The notes beneath the pieces were generated by a model. It was not told where the DNA came from and did no database searches. It saw only the letters and a list, made by a program, of their open reading frames with translations. The position numbers were made by a program, and so were the translations under genes. This document shows, in pieces, positions 43,603-50,477 of a stretch of 64,000 nt of DNA. The DNA is taken from positions 43,421 through 107,420 of the IMG/VR virus record IMGVR_UViG_3300046543_000595; one strand, written 5' to 3'. Numbering within the stretch: position 1 is the stretch's first letter; every line of letters starts with the position of its first letter. The DNA comes from a virus.

Positions 43603-45848
43603 TGAAGCGCATTGCCTGGCTCGTCCTGTCGCTCGGGTTCATCGCTTCGCCTCTATTCGCCCAAAACGGTACGACGACTGGAAGTTGCACCAACAACAGT
43701 TACCCGAGGGTATCGTTCACAACGATCTCGGTGGAGTGCGCTTACTCCGGCGACGCCAACAACGACAACGCAGCGCTCGTGGAATACACTCTCCACAACG
43801 CAGGGGCATGGTTTCCTGCCTACGCTCCATTCATCGACAAGCGTGCGGTCATTGCCAGCGACAATCCGAATCAGCACTACCACGAGGCGCGCGAATCCAT
43901 TGTCGGGTTAACGGCGAACACCGCCTACGACGTGCGCATCACCTGGATTGACGGAGATGGTGTCGCCGGGACAAACCCGGTCGTCATGACCAACGTCATC
44001 ACAAATACCTTCACTCCACCTCTCGGCGGCAGTGCCCGGACAGCGACGGACGATTCCTCACTCCAGGCGCTGACTTCCGGCGCGGCGACGCTTACTGCTG
44101 GCGACACAATTACGGTCTCTGCTGGAAACTATTCGCCTTTTACGATCAACCGTTCCGTCGGCAACGCCGGCGCGTGGGTGAAGCTCGTTTGCGGCACCCC
44201 GCTGGCGTGCCATGTCAGCGGGGTTGGCGCGACGAATATCAACGTCAGTGCGAATTTCTGGTGGATCACCGGCTTTGATCTGACGGCTTCGGACGGCTCG
44301 GCGATTCGCCTTGGTACCAGCGCGAACCATGTGCTGATTGAGAACAATACGCTTGATTCAGTGTCAACGCTGTGCGCTGGCGGAACCTTCCCAACGACGC
44401 ATTATGGGGACGCTGGCATTGGTCTTGGAGCGAGCGACAACAACATCTACCTTCGCAATAACACCATTACTGCTTCAGCTGCATTGAGTACGCCTGCCTG
44501 CACGTGTAGCGGAACAAACATGTGCAACGGCGGAAGCAATATTTACGACAGTCCGGCCGCTGGCGTGTCCATCATAGACAACAGTTTCGACATCTCTGTT
44601 GATGGCAACAATGTCGTCGGTGGCTTTCGCGACGCGATTACCGTAGACGACGCGATCTTCGTAGAGAACGTGGAGATGCGCAACAACTACGTGGAGGGGT
44701 ACAAGGACGACGGAATAGAGATCAAGGGATACGGTCCGAACAACAGAATGGAAGGCAACATCATGTATATCTTCAATTCTGCTGTCGGCGCGGGCGGCTT
44801 TGGAGAGACGTGCATGGCTCCAACGGGAGAGCCTGGAGGCAAGCCGTACGGCCCGATGTACATCTATCGGAATACCTGCCGTGTCGGCAATGGCTATGCT
44901 GCAGCGGCAAATTCTGCCTGGAAGACAGGCGGGCAAGACCCCGTCCCACTTTTCTATTTTCATAACTCGGTTGAACTATCTCAGAGTTCTTCAAACTGGG
45001 ACATTTGGGTTAACGCAGGTAATCTCACTCAGGCGGCCAACAACATCACGACAACGAAGAGCGGCCACATCATTACCAACGGGACCAACACGATCAATAC
45101 CCTCAACAACATGCTCTACCAGTACAACATGGGGTGGATCAAGGGTGGCGATAACACGTGGGCCAAGTCATGGACGGTGAGCGGCGTCACTTCAAACTAC
45201 GGAACGAACGGTGATCCTGGGGCCGCTCCGTCCTTCCAGGCAATCGGGCAGGAACTGAATACCAAGCACGGCAATCCGATCTGGACGAATCTCGGTAGCA
45301 ATACTCAGGCGCTCCAGATCACGAATACGAGCGGTGGATGGAACGCCGGTCTCGCGCTTAATAATTTCAATGGAGCGAACTCGGCGTGGCCACTGTCGAG
45401 CGGTAACAGCAACCCGAACATGGGAGCCTACGAGGCCTCGGCGGACGTCGTCCCGCCGGTCGTCGGCTCGCCATCGACGATCACGGTCAGCAATATCAGC
45501 GCTACCGGGGTGACGTTGACCTGGAATCAGGGGACCGACAACGTGACGCCGCCGGGGTCGCTGGTCTACAAGAGCTACTACAGTTTGTCGAGTAACATCA
45601 GCACGGTCGCGAACATGATCGCGAACGGCACGCTTGCCAGCACCGACACCGGGGTCGGCACGACAAACATTTCAGGTCTGACCTGTAACACGGCGTACTT
45701 TTTCAACATCGCGCTCTACGATCAGGCCGGACTGTCGGCGCCGTACACGATCACCGGTTCGAATACGACCAGCGCCTGTGCGCCGCCACCGCCGGTTGGC
45801 ACTAGCACGGGCACTGGCGCGGCTCGCGTCCGTACGCGAACACGATAA
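43602..45848 (+). CDS. Secreted right-handed beta-helix protein with fibronectin-like domains, 748 aa
   Basis: The signal peptide is MKRIAWLVLSLGFIASPLFA, cleaved before QNG. Residues 40-140 look like a fibronectin-III-type domain (VGLTANTAYDVRITWIDGDG). Residues 150-500 are a parallel beta-helix with NNTI/N-x-V repeats (LIENNTLDSVST, IYLRNNTITASA, VEMRNNYVEGYKDDGIEIKG) like polysaccharide lyases or epimerases. Residues 640-730 are another fibronectin-III domain (SATGVTLTWNQGTDN, GLTCNTAYFFNIALYDQAG). The tail is Pro/Arg-rich. The architecture suggests carbohydrate binding or cleavage outside the cytoplasm. A signal peptide on such a protein is unusual for a phage. Confidence 0.75.
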   Translation: MKRIAWLVLSLGFIASPLFAQNGTTTGSCTNNSYPRVSFTTISVECAYSGDANNDNAALVEYTLHNAGAWFPAYAPFIDKRAVIASDNPNQHYHEARESIVGLTANTAYDVRITWIDGDGVAGTNPVVMTNVITNTFTPPLGGSARTATDDSSLQALTSGAATLTAGDTITVSAGNYSPFTINRSVGNAGAWVKLVCGTPLACHVSGVGATNINVSANFWWITGFDLTASDGSAIRLGTSANHVLIENNTLDSVSTLCAGGTFPTTHYGDAGIGLGASDNNIYLRNNTITASAALSTPACTCSGTNMCNGGSNIYDSPAAGVSIIDNSFDISVDGNNVVGGFRDAITVDDAIFVENVEMRNNYVEGYKDDGIEIKGYGPNNRMEGNIMYIFNSAVGAGGFGETCMAPTGEPGGKPYGPMYIYRNTCRVGNGYAAAANSAWKTGGQDPVPLFYFHNSVELSQSSSNWDIWVNAGNLTQAANNITTTKSGHIITNGTNTINTLNNMLYQYNMGWIKGGDNTWAKSWTVSGVTSNYGTNGDPGAAPSFQAIGQELNTKHGNPIWTNLGSNTQALQITNTSGGWNAGLALNNFNGANSAWPLSSGNSNPNMGAYEASADVVPPVVGSPSTITVSNISATGVTLTWNQGTDNVTPPGSLVYKSYYSLSSNISTVANMIANGTLASTDTGVGTTNISGLTCNTAYFFNIALYDQAGLSAPYTITGSNTTSACAPPPPVGTSTGTGAARVRTRTR

Positions 45849-45857
45849 GGAGTACCC

Positions 45858-46052
45858 ATGGCAAAGTTTGATATTCCCGACGAGGGAGTGAGCTTCGACG
45901 AGATGCAGAAGCAGCACTATGAGACCTATCCGCATCCCGGCCCTGATTTTGGCCCGCCCCCGCAGGGCATGCACTACCAGGATCCAGCGCGCGAGCACGA
46001 GGCCGGTATGGATCAACTAAAGCAGGATCGCGAACGCGCTCGGCACGAATGA
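45858..46052 (+). CDS. Small hydrophilic hypothetical protein, 64 aa
   Basis: Unrecognised. It is acidic and His/Pro-rich (YPHPGPDFGPPPQGMHYQDP) with a charged helical C-terminus. A good SD (AAGGAG) precedes ATG 45858, and its stop overlaps the lysozyme start as ATGA, so it is translated with the lysis genes. No membrane segment. Confidence 0.6.
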   Translation: MAKFDIPDEGVSFDEMQKQHYETYPHPGPDFGPPPQGMHYQDPAREHEAGMDQLKQDRERARHE

Positions 46053-46624
46053 ACACCGAGGATCCAAGACTGAAGCACGCGGTCGAGATGGAAGGATGCA
46101 CCGACCATTTCTATCTGGACGGCGCCGGACTGGTAACCATCGGCGTCGGCTGCCGGATATCCATCATGGACCGCGGCGCTGGGTTGCAGATGTTCCTCGA
46201 TGACGGAGACCTGGCATCGCTTGAGCAGATCGGCGCGGACTACGAGACCGTGCGCCATATGAAGCCGGGGCTGGCGCTGAAGGAGTATCGGCAGGCCACG
46301 CGCTGCCGGATGCGCGACGATCAGATCGTGGCGTTATTTAACGAGCGCTGGCATGCGATTCAGTTGGAGATAGAGGCCTACACCGGGCCGATCAGCGAAC
46401 TCCCGATGCCGGCACAAATGGGAATCATGGACATGGCGTTCAACGTCGGTGCCACCGGTGTCGTGCATGGCTTCCCGTCATTCACGAAAGCCTTCGAGAC
46501 TCGAGACTGGGCGACCTGTGCCATCGAGTGCATCCGCCTCGAGAATCCACCACATTCAAACGGCGTCCAGCCGAGCCGCAACGTCTGGACCGCCGATCAA
46601 TTCAAATCAATTGCGGCGGAGTGA
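46049..46624 (+). CDS. Endolysin, T4-type lysozyme (GH24), 191 aa
   Basis: The catalytic triad of T4 lysozyme (E11, D20, T26) is found with identical spacing as E15, D24 and T30 in MEGCTDHFYLDGAGLVTIGV. The later QMGIMDMAFNVGATGV and FPSFTKAFETRDWATCA match the helical lobe. It cleaves the glycan strands of peptidoglycan at the end of infection. There is no signal or SAR segment, so it needs the holin encoded nearby (46963) to reach the wall. It overlaps the preceding gene by ATGA. Confidence 0.88.
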   Translation: MNTEDPRLKHAVEMEGCTDHFYLDGAGLVTIGVGCRISIMDRGAGLQMFLDDGDLASLEQIGADYETVRHMKPGLALKEYRQATRCRMRDDQIVALFNERWHAIQLEIEAYTGPISELPMPAQMGIMDMAFNVGATGVVHGFPSFTKAFETRDWATCAIECIRLENPPHSNGVQPSRNVWTADQFKSIAAE

Positions 46625-46630
46625 GGACAT

Positions 46631-46963
46631 ATGACGATAGGAATTCAAGTGTTTTTGACGGTTCCGATGAAGGCTGGCGATAGTTATCCCACGCCGTTCG
46701 GGCCGCAGATCCTCGAGCAGGGACAGATCGACATGCAGCCGGCCGGCACGTACGTTCACACAGTCGGTGCCACGCGTACGGCGGCAGCGGATCTCGCAGG
46801 AGACGCGCAGACGATTGCGGCAAGGGAAGCCGAGCGCATTGCCGCTGACCTAATCAGTGGACCGCCGGTCCAGGTGGCGGTCCAGCCACTAACGGTCGAC
46901 GAACTCGCGGCCCAGTACACCAAAGATGAACTGATCCAGGCCGCACTGAAAGCGACGAAGTAA
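46631..46963 (+). CDS. Hypothetical protein in the lysis cluster, 110 aa
   Basis: Unrecognised. An N-terminal beta part (IGIQVFLTVPMKAGDSYPTP) is followed by an Ala-rich helix (RTAAADLAGDAQTIAAREAE) and a short C-terminal helix. SD GAGGA precedes the ATG, and the stop overlaps the holin start (TAATG). No transmembrane segment, so it is not itself a holin or spanin. Confidence 0.6.
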   Translation: MTIGIQVFLTVPMKAGDSYPTPFGPQILEQGQIDMQPAGTYVHTVGATRTAAADLAGDAQTIAAREAERIAADLISGPPVQVAVQPLTVDELAAQYTKDELIQAALKATK

Positions 46964-47505
46964 TGGGATTCAAAGATATCTTCAAGACCGCCCTGCCGTT
47001 CCTGTCGGCGGCTCTTCCGCTCCCGCCTCCGCTCGGACAAATTGCCAGCCGGGCGATCGGATCCGCGCTGGGCGTCGACAACCTCACGCCGGACAAGGTC
47101 GATGCTGCGGTCGCGAATGCCACGCCGGAACAGATTGCGGCCCTCAAGAAGGTGGAGAACGACTTCGCCCTGCAGATGCAGGAGATGGGATTCAAGCAGG
47201 TCGACGATCTGTTGGGCATCGATGCGGCGGACCGGGCCAACGCGCGCGCTCGAGAAATCGCGACGCATGATCAGACGCCGAAGGTTCTCGCTGGCGTCGT
47301 GGTAGCGATGACCATCCTCGCCGAGGGATGGATACTCTACCATGGTATGGGCATGCTCGATGCGACATCGGCGGCCATCGTGGGCCGGATCCTCGGCACG
47401 CTCGACTCGGCCCTGATGCTCGTGCTCAGTTATTACTTCGGTTCGTCCGCCGGGTCCACCGAGAAGACGCGGATGATGAACAACATGGCCACGGGAGGGA
47501 AATAG
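46963..47505 (+). CDS. Holin (3TM holin family-like), 180 aa
   Basis: The N-terminal 100 residues are helical and partly amphipathic, with ALGVDNLTPDKVDAAVANAT and FKQVDDLLGIDAADRANARA, a region typical of the holin-of-3TMs family. Hydrophobic helices follow at about 107-130 (KVLAGVVVAMTILAEGWILY) and 143-165 (ILGTLDSALMLVLSYYFGSS). A charged tail ends STEKTRMMNNMA. It would permeabilise the inner membrane to release the lysozyme encoded two genes upstream. Confidence 0.75.
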   Translation: MGFKDIFKTALPFLSAALPLPPPLGQIASRAIGSALGVDNLTPDKVDAAVANATPEQIAALKKVENDFALQMQEMGFKQVDDLLGIDAADRANARAREIATHDQTPKVLAGVVVAMTILAEGWILYHGMGMLDATSAAIVGRILGTLDSALMLVLSYYFGSSAGSTEKTRMMNNMATGGK

Positions 47506-47738
47506 TGCCTATCCAGATGCAGCGACTGAAGTCCGCGTCCGGTAACCACGTTGCGGCCGGCTACGATCCGCTGGAGCAAGTCCTGCGGGTCGAGTTCCGA
47601 GGCGGGGCCAAGCGGGATTACCACGGGGTAACACCCGAGGTGGCCAAGACAGCGTTCGAGGCACCGTCGTTCGGGCAGTACCTGAATAAGGTGATCATCC
47701 CGGCGGCGCCGACATCGATTCCGAAAGAAGGTGAGTGA
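47505..47738 (+). CDS. KTSC-domain protein, 77 aa
   Basis: The sequence SASGNHVAAGYDPLEQVLRV, then EFRGGAKRDYHGV and FEAPSFGQYLNKVI follows the KTSC domain pattern almost end to end. KTSC proteins are small and occur in phages and bacteria, sometimes fused to RNA-modifying enzymes; the function is unclear. Start GTG 47505 overlaps the holin stop (TAGTG), with SD GGGAGGG upstream. Confidence 0.8.
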   Translation: MPIQMQRLKSASGNHVAAGYDPLEQVLRVEFRGGAKRDYHGVTPEVAKTAFEAPSFGQYLNKVIIPAAPTSIPKEGE

Positions 47739-47929
47739 TGCCGGTACCGAAAGGCCGCGAAGGCGTCAAGGAAGAGATGGAGAAGTTTAAGGCCGGCGAT
47801 CTTCATTCCGGATCGAAGTCCGGGCCGAAGGTTACGAGCCGGAAACAGGCAATTGCGATCAGTTTAAGCGAGGCCGGCATGTCGAAGCGCAAGCCGAAGC
47901 GTTCCGCCGGTCGGTCCCGTGGCCGCTAA
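47738..47929 (+). CDS. DUF6496-like small basic protein, 63 aa
   Basis: The pattern EEMEKFKAGDLHSGSKSGPK, then VTSRKQAIAISLSEAG and a Lys/Arg-rich tail is typical of the DUF6496 family, common in phages and of unknown function. ATG 47738 overlaps the KTSC stop; a GTG three bases upstream is an alternative. The basic tail suggests nucleic-acid binding (inference). Confidence 0.75.
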   Translation: MPVPKGREGVKEEMEKFKAGDLHSGSKSGPKVTSRKQAIAISLSEAGMSKRKPKRSAGRSRGR

Positions 47930-48134
47930 AGCAACTAAGGCGACAGCTGGGTACCAACCCCCAGACCAGGGGCCATTCCACTGCAAAGGCTGCACTCACT
48001 TTGATGCCAAAGAAAACCTATGTACGGAAGTCGCCGGCCCGATCGCCCCGGAAGGCTGCTGTAACTACTACGAAAAGAAAGACACCTCCACGGCCGGCGT
48101 CATCGCGGAAAACTACAAAAAACGTACGCGTTAA
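47919..48134 (+). CDS. Small Cys-rich, probable metal-binding protein, 71 aa
   Basis: Start GTG 47919 lies 11 bases inside the previous gene. Residues 22-48 hold the metal-site pattern CKGCTHFDAKENLC, then EVAGPIAPEGCC (C-x2-C, HF, C, GPI, G-x-C). The same order of residues occurs in a 53-aa protein encoded on the opposite strand at 48296-48457. It could be an iron-sulfur or zinc micro-protein. The C-terminus KKRTR is basic. Its 3' half overlaps a membrane-protein frame in +1. Confidence 0.65.
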   Translation: MAAKATKATAGYQPPDQGPFHCKGCTHFDAKENLCTEVAGPIAPEGCCNYYEKKDTSTAGVIAENYKKRTR

Positions 48135-48414
48135 ACTCGACCCGCGGCTGAGGTTCGGCTTCATCCTGCTGGGAATGCTCGGCTCGCTGGCCGTCGTGAT
48201 CGGACTCGGCCACGTCGAGGAACGGACGAGCTTCGGGCTGACTCAGATCGTCAATGGTCTGCTGATGCTGGCCTCTGCCTGGTCCCAGTGGGCATTCAGC
48301 ACGATGCCGCCGGAGCATCTTTCGGCACGTAGCCAGCTGGCGGGACGCCGTCGCACAGTCCGTCGTGAACGATCGGTCCGCTCACGACCACGCACGGCCC
48401 CTCTTCCGGATTGA
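48004..48414 (+). CDS. Small two-helix membrane protein, 136 aa (start uncertain)
   Basis: The informative part begins near 48120: LDPRLRFGFILLGMLGSLAV then VIGLGHVEERTSFGLTQIVN and GLLMLASAWSQWAFST, giving two transmembrane helices around a conserved-looking LGHVEExTS loop. No ATG, GTG or TTG lies just before this segment. The only in-frame starts are TTG 48001 and ATG 48004, which add a Lys/Arg-rich N-terminus read out of frame from the Cys-rich gene. A frameshift from that gene or a non-standard start is possible. The Arg-rich C-terminal 40 residues are antisense to the minus-strand Cys-rich gene. It might assist lysis as a second holin or spanin-like protein. Confidence 0.5.
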   Translation: MPKKTYVRKSPARSPRKAAVTTTKRKTPPRPASSRKTTKNVRVKLDPRLRFGFILLGMLGSLAVVIGLGHVEERTSFGLTQIVNGLLMLASAWSQWAFSTMPPEHLSARSQLAGRRRTVRRERSVRSRPRTAPLPD

Positions 48415-48457
48415 AATGAACGCAGGTTCCGCAGCAGGCTTTCATCGTGGCTTTCAT
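48296..48457 (-). CDS. Minus-strand Cys-rich micro-protein, 53 aa
   Basis: Reading the minus strand from ATG 48457 gives MKATMKACCGTCVHFNPEEG, PCVVVSGPIVHDGLCDGV and a short Pro/Ala tail, ending at TGA 48298-48296. GGAG (48469-48466, minus strand) lies eight bases ahead of the ATG, a normal SD. The C-x2-C, HF, C, GPI, G-x-C order repeats that of the 71-aa + strand protein encoded 160 bases away, which is strong evidence that both are real and homologous. It is the only convincing minus-strand gene in the window, and its 3' half runs against the membrane-protein frame. Function unknown; metal binding likely. Confidence 0.65.
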   Translation of the reverse strand: MKATMKACCGTCVHFNPEEGPCVVVSGPIVHDGLCDGVPPAGYVPKDAPAASC

Positions 48458-48507
48458 CGTCGCTTCTCCAGTTTAATTTCTTGAACTAGACTTCAAGCCG
48501 TGGTACC
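48458..48507. promoter_or_regulatory. Divergent intergenic region with inverted-repeat operator candidate
   Basis: The 50 bases between the minus-strand Cys-rich gene and the HTH gene contain the perfect inverted repeat CTTGAA (48480-48485) / TTCAAG (48492-48497) with a 6-base spacer, in an A+T-rich setting. It would be a natural binding site for the adjacent HTH protein and could control transcription both ways. I see only weak -35/-10 matches (TTGAAC with a poor -10), so the promoter itself is unproven. Confidence 0.5.
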
Positions 48508-48807
48508 GTGCCAGTCAATATGAAACGGCGTGAATTGTCCGCCACAAATCGGCGCCAGTCTGAGGAGAGCACCATCGTCAAAACCGAGGAGCAGCGCGAG
48601 AAAACGCCCATGGACGTCGTCATCGAGATCGAGACGCTGCGTGTCCGTCTGGGTATCAAAAAACAAGACCTGAGCGCGGCGGCCCATATAAAGCCAGAAA
48701 TGTACAGTTACATTCTGCGCCGTGCTCGTGATGGAGAGTCTCTGCCGGAAGTGCGCATCAAGGCGCTCCGCCGGGCTCTTCGGAGATTCGAGAAGAAAAG
48801 CGCATGA
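48508..48807 (+). CDS. HTH (Cro/CI-like) DNA-binding regulator, 99 aa
   Basis: The C-terminal 55 residues form a helix-turn-helix of the XRE type: LRVRLGIKKQDLSAAAHIKP then EMYSYILRRARDGESLPEVR, with the recognition helix near EMYSYILRRA, ending in a basic helix. The N-terminal 35 residues are polar and may be disordered. The start is uncertain: GTG 48508, ATG 48520 or ATG 48610 are possible and none has a good SD. Placed at the head of the replication block beside an inverted repeat, it probably regulates the phage programme. Confidence 0.65.
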   Translation: MPVNMKRRELSATNRRQSEESTIVKTEEQREKTPMDVVIEIETLRVRLGIKKQDLSAAAHIKPEMYSYILRRARDGESLPEVRIKALRRALRRFEKKSA

Positions 48808-49013
48808 AAAAGAATCGCAAGCGCACGGTGACTCCGTGCCGCTGGATCCGGGAACACAATGGCTCGATGAAGCCGGAGCCGGCCCGGCGCCTCGCCGTCG
48901 GTACCACCGTTTACTCCGTCATGAATACCGGGCAGATTATGCTCGAACGGACGGCCAAGAAACTGGGCCTATTCAAGGCTGCGCGGGAACTGCCAACCGG
49001 GGAGAATCAATGA
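48804..49013 (+). CDS. Small basic hypothetical protein, 69 aa
   Basis: Unrecognised. It is Lys/Arg-rich at both ends (MKKNRKRTVTPCRWIREHNG) with a central RRLAVGTTVYSVMNTGQIML. It overlaps the regulator stop and the next start by ATGA on both sides, so it is cotranscribed. The basic N-terminus suggests nucleic-acid binding, unproven. Confidence 0.6.
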   Translation: MKKNRKRTVTPCRWIREHNGSMKPEPARRLAVGTTVYSVMNTGQIMLERTAKKLGLFKAARELPTGENQ

Positions 49014-50410
49014 TACGCAACGTCACACACAACGAACAGAATCAGCCGATCATCCAGATCACCCGGGCCTATAAGGTTTCGATCGGGATCCCGGCCACCG
49101 CCGACAGCAACTTCCCGCAGAAGTCAGACCACTTCCATATTCGCAGCCGTAACGCGAAGGGCGAGTGGGTCGACGACAAGAAGTTCATGGCCCAACTGCA
49201 GGAACTCTATATGCCGCTCGTCGACGTCGATGACGGCAAGGGCAACGTCTCGCAGATACGCGTGGCGCTCCGGGAGTTCGATATCATCTTCCTTAGCGAC
49301 GATATCGAAGAGATCTTCCCAACCGAATACGCGTGGTGGGCGACGAGCGAGAAGAAATGCTCCGGCCATGGCTGTGACGACGCGTTCCGCCGCGTGACCG
49401 CCCTGCCGGAGAAAGAGCGCCTGAAGTATCCCGGCGTGGATCTGATTCCATGGAAGCCGTGCGGCGAGGGATGTCCGGAGCTCGAGAGCAGCAAGTGCAA
49501 GCCGACCGGAGAACTGCGCTTCATCTTCAAGGACCGACCGGTGATGGGTAGTATCGCCGCGCTCTCGACGACCTCTTACCAGTCGATCAAGCGAATCCAT
49601 TCATCGCTTCTGCAGATCCAGTCCGTCACAGGTGGACGCCTACGTGGCATCCCGCTGAAGATCGTGGTGCGACCAGGCAAGACCCGGTACATTCAGGACG
49701 GCAAGGCAAAAAGCAGCATGGCGTTCTTTGTGAACATCGAGTTCCGCGAAGAGGATTACAGCCGACTGGTGCCGGCTCTTCTGGAACGATCGGCGTCGTA
49801 CGAGAAGTCGCTGACGACCGGGCGCCGGATGCTAACCGAGGCGGTGGATGCGGAGGACGATGCTATCGATGTCGAAGGTGCCAGGATCGAAGAGACCCCA
49901 GAGGCAGAGAGGGCCGCAGAGATGACGTCAGAGTTCTTCCCGGAGAACCGGACGGCCTCAGCCAGCAAGCCGGAACCAGATGCCGACGATCAGGCGATTA
50001 CGCTCGCCTTCAACTCGCTCGGGCTAAGTCCGGCGCATAAGGAGCGGCTCTATCAGTCGCTCAAGGGCGACATCGCCTCGATCCGCGAATGGATCACCGA
50101 CTTCGGGAACGGAGTCGCGTCGCTGAAGCTCTCGGCGTCAGCGACGCAGGAGTTTTATATGAAGATCGTCGTCCAACCGCACAACCTGAAGGCCGGACTG
50201 CAGGCATTGGTTGCCGCGAAGGTGGAGACTGCGGCGGAACAGCGGGCTCCGGCACGGTCACGTAAGGGTACAGCGAAGAAGGCAGCGGAAGTGCCGCCAG
50301 CCACGAGCACTCCGGCTCCGGTCCAGACCCAGCAGCCCACTCCAGAGAAAAGGGAAGAGCCGAAACCGGCCCCGCCAGCCGAGCCGAATCTAGGAACATT
50401 CACGTTCTAA
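49010..50410 (+). CDS. Recombination-directionality-factor-like metal-binding phage protein, 466 aa
   Basis: The central part matches the gp3-like/RDF-like phage family in its cysteine layout and following core: KKCSGHGCDDAF, then PWKPCGEGCPELESSKCKPT, GELRFIFKDRPVMGSIAALS, TTSYQSIKRIHSSLLQIQ and RLRGIPLKIVV. The Cys set probably binds zinc. The C-terminal 160 residues are disordered and Pro/Ala/Lys-rich. ATG 49010 (SD GGGGAG) overlaps the previous stop; the open frame upstream is not needed. RDFs control the direction of serine integrases, but no integrase is in the window, so the name reflects family likeness only. Confidence 0.55.
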   Translation: MIRNVTHNEQNQPIIQITRAYKVSIGIPATADSNFPQKSDHFHIRSRNAKGEWVDDKKFMAQLQELYMPLVDVDDGKGNVSQIRVALREFDIIFLSDDIEEIFPTEYAWWATSEKKCSGHGCDDAFRRVTALPEKERLKYPGVDLIPWKPCGEGCPELESSKCKPTGELRFIFKDRPVMGSIAALSTTSYQSIKRIHSSLLQIQSVTGGRLRGIPLKIVVRPGKTRYIQDGKAKSSMAFFVNIEFREEDYSRLVPALLERSASYEKSLTTGRRMLTEAVDAEDDAIDVEGARIEETPEAERAAEMTSEFFPENRTASASKPEPDADDQAITLAFNSLGLSPAHKERLYQSLKGDIASIREWITDFGNGVASLKLSASATQEFYMKIVVQPHNLKAGLQALVAAKVETAAEQRAPARSRKGTAKKAAEVPPATSTPAPVQTQQPTPEKREEPKPAPPAEPNLGTFTF

Positions 50411-50418
50411 ACCGCACG

Positions 50419-50460
50419 GGCGCGCAGTTTAAAAAATTAAATTGCGCGCCATTTTTTTTC
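50419..50460 (+). terminator. Strong rho-independent terminator
   Basis: GGCGCGCA (50419-50426) pairs with TGCGCGCC (50443-50450), extended inward by TTTAA/TTAAA around an A-rich loop, and is followed by ATTTTTTTT. It ends the unit that includes the regulator and RDF-like gene and precedes the nuclease gene. A TTGCGC box inside the 3' arm could act as a -35, but no good -10 is visible. Confidence 0.9.
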
Positions 50461-50477
50461 CTGTTAGTCTACCGCCG

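Noticed and set aside
48118-48130. A AAA AAC slippery heptamer for programmed -1 frameshifting
   Set aside because: The heptamer is in the wrong phase for the 71-aa gene, and the downstream membrane frame is +1, not -1, so the standard mechanism does not apply.
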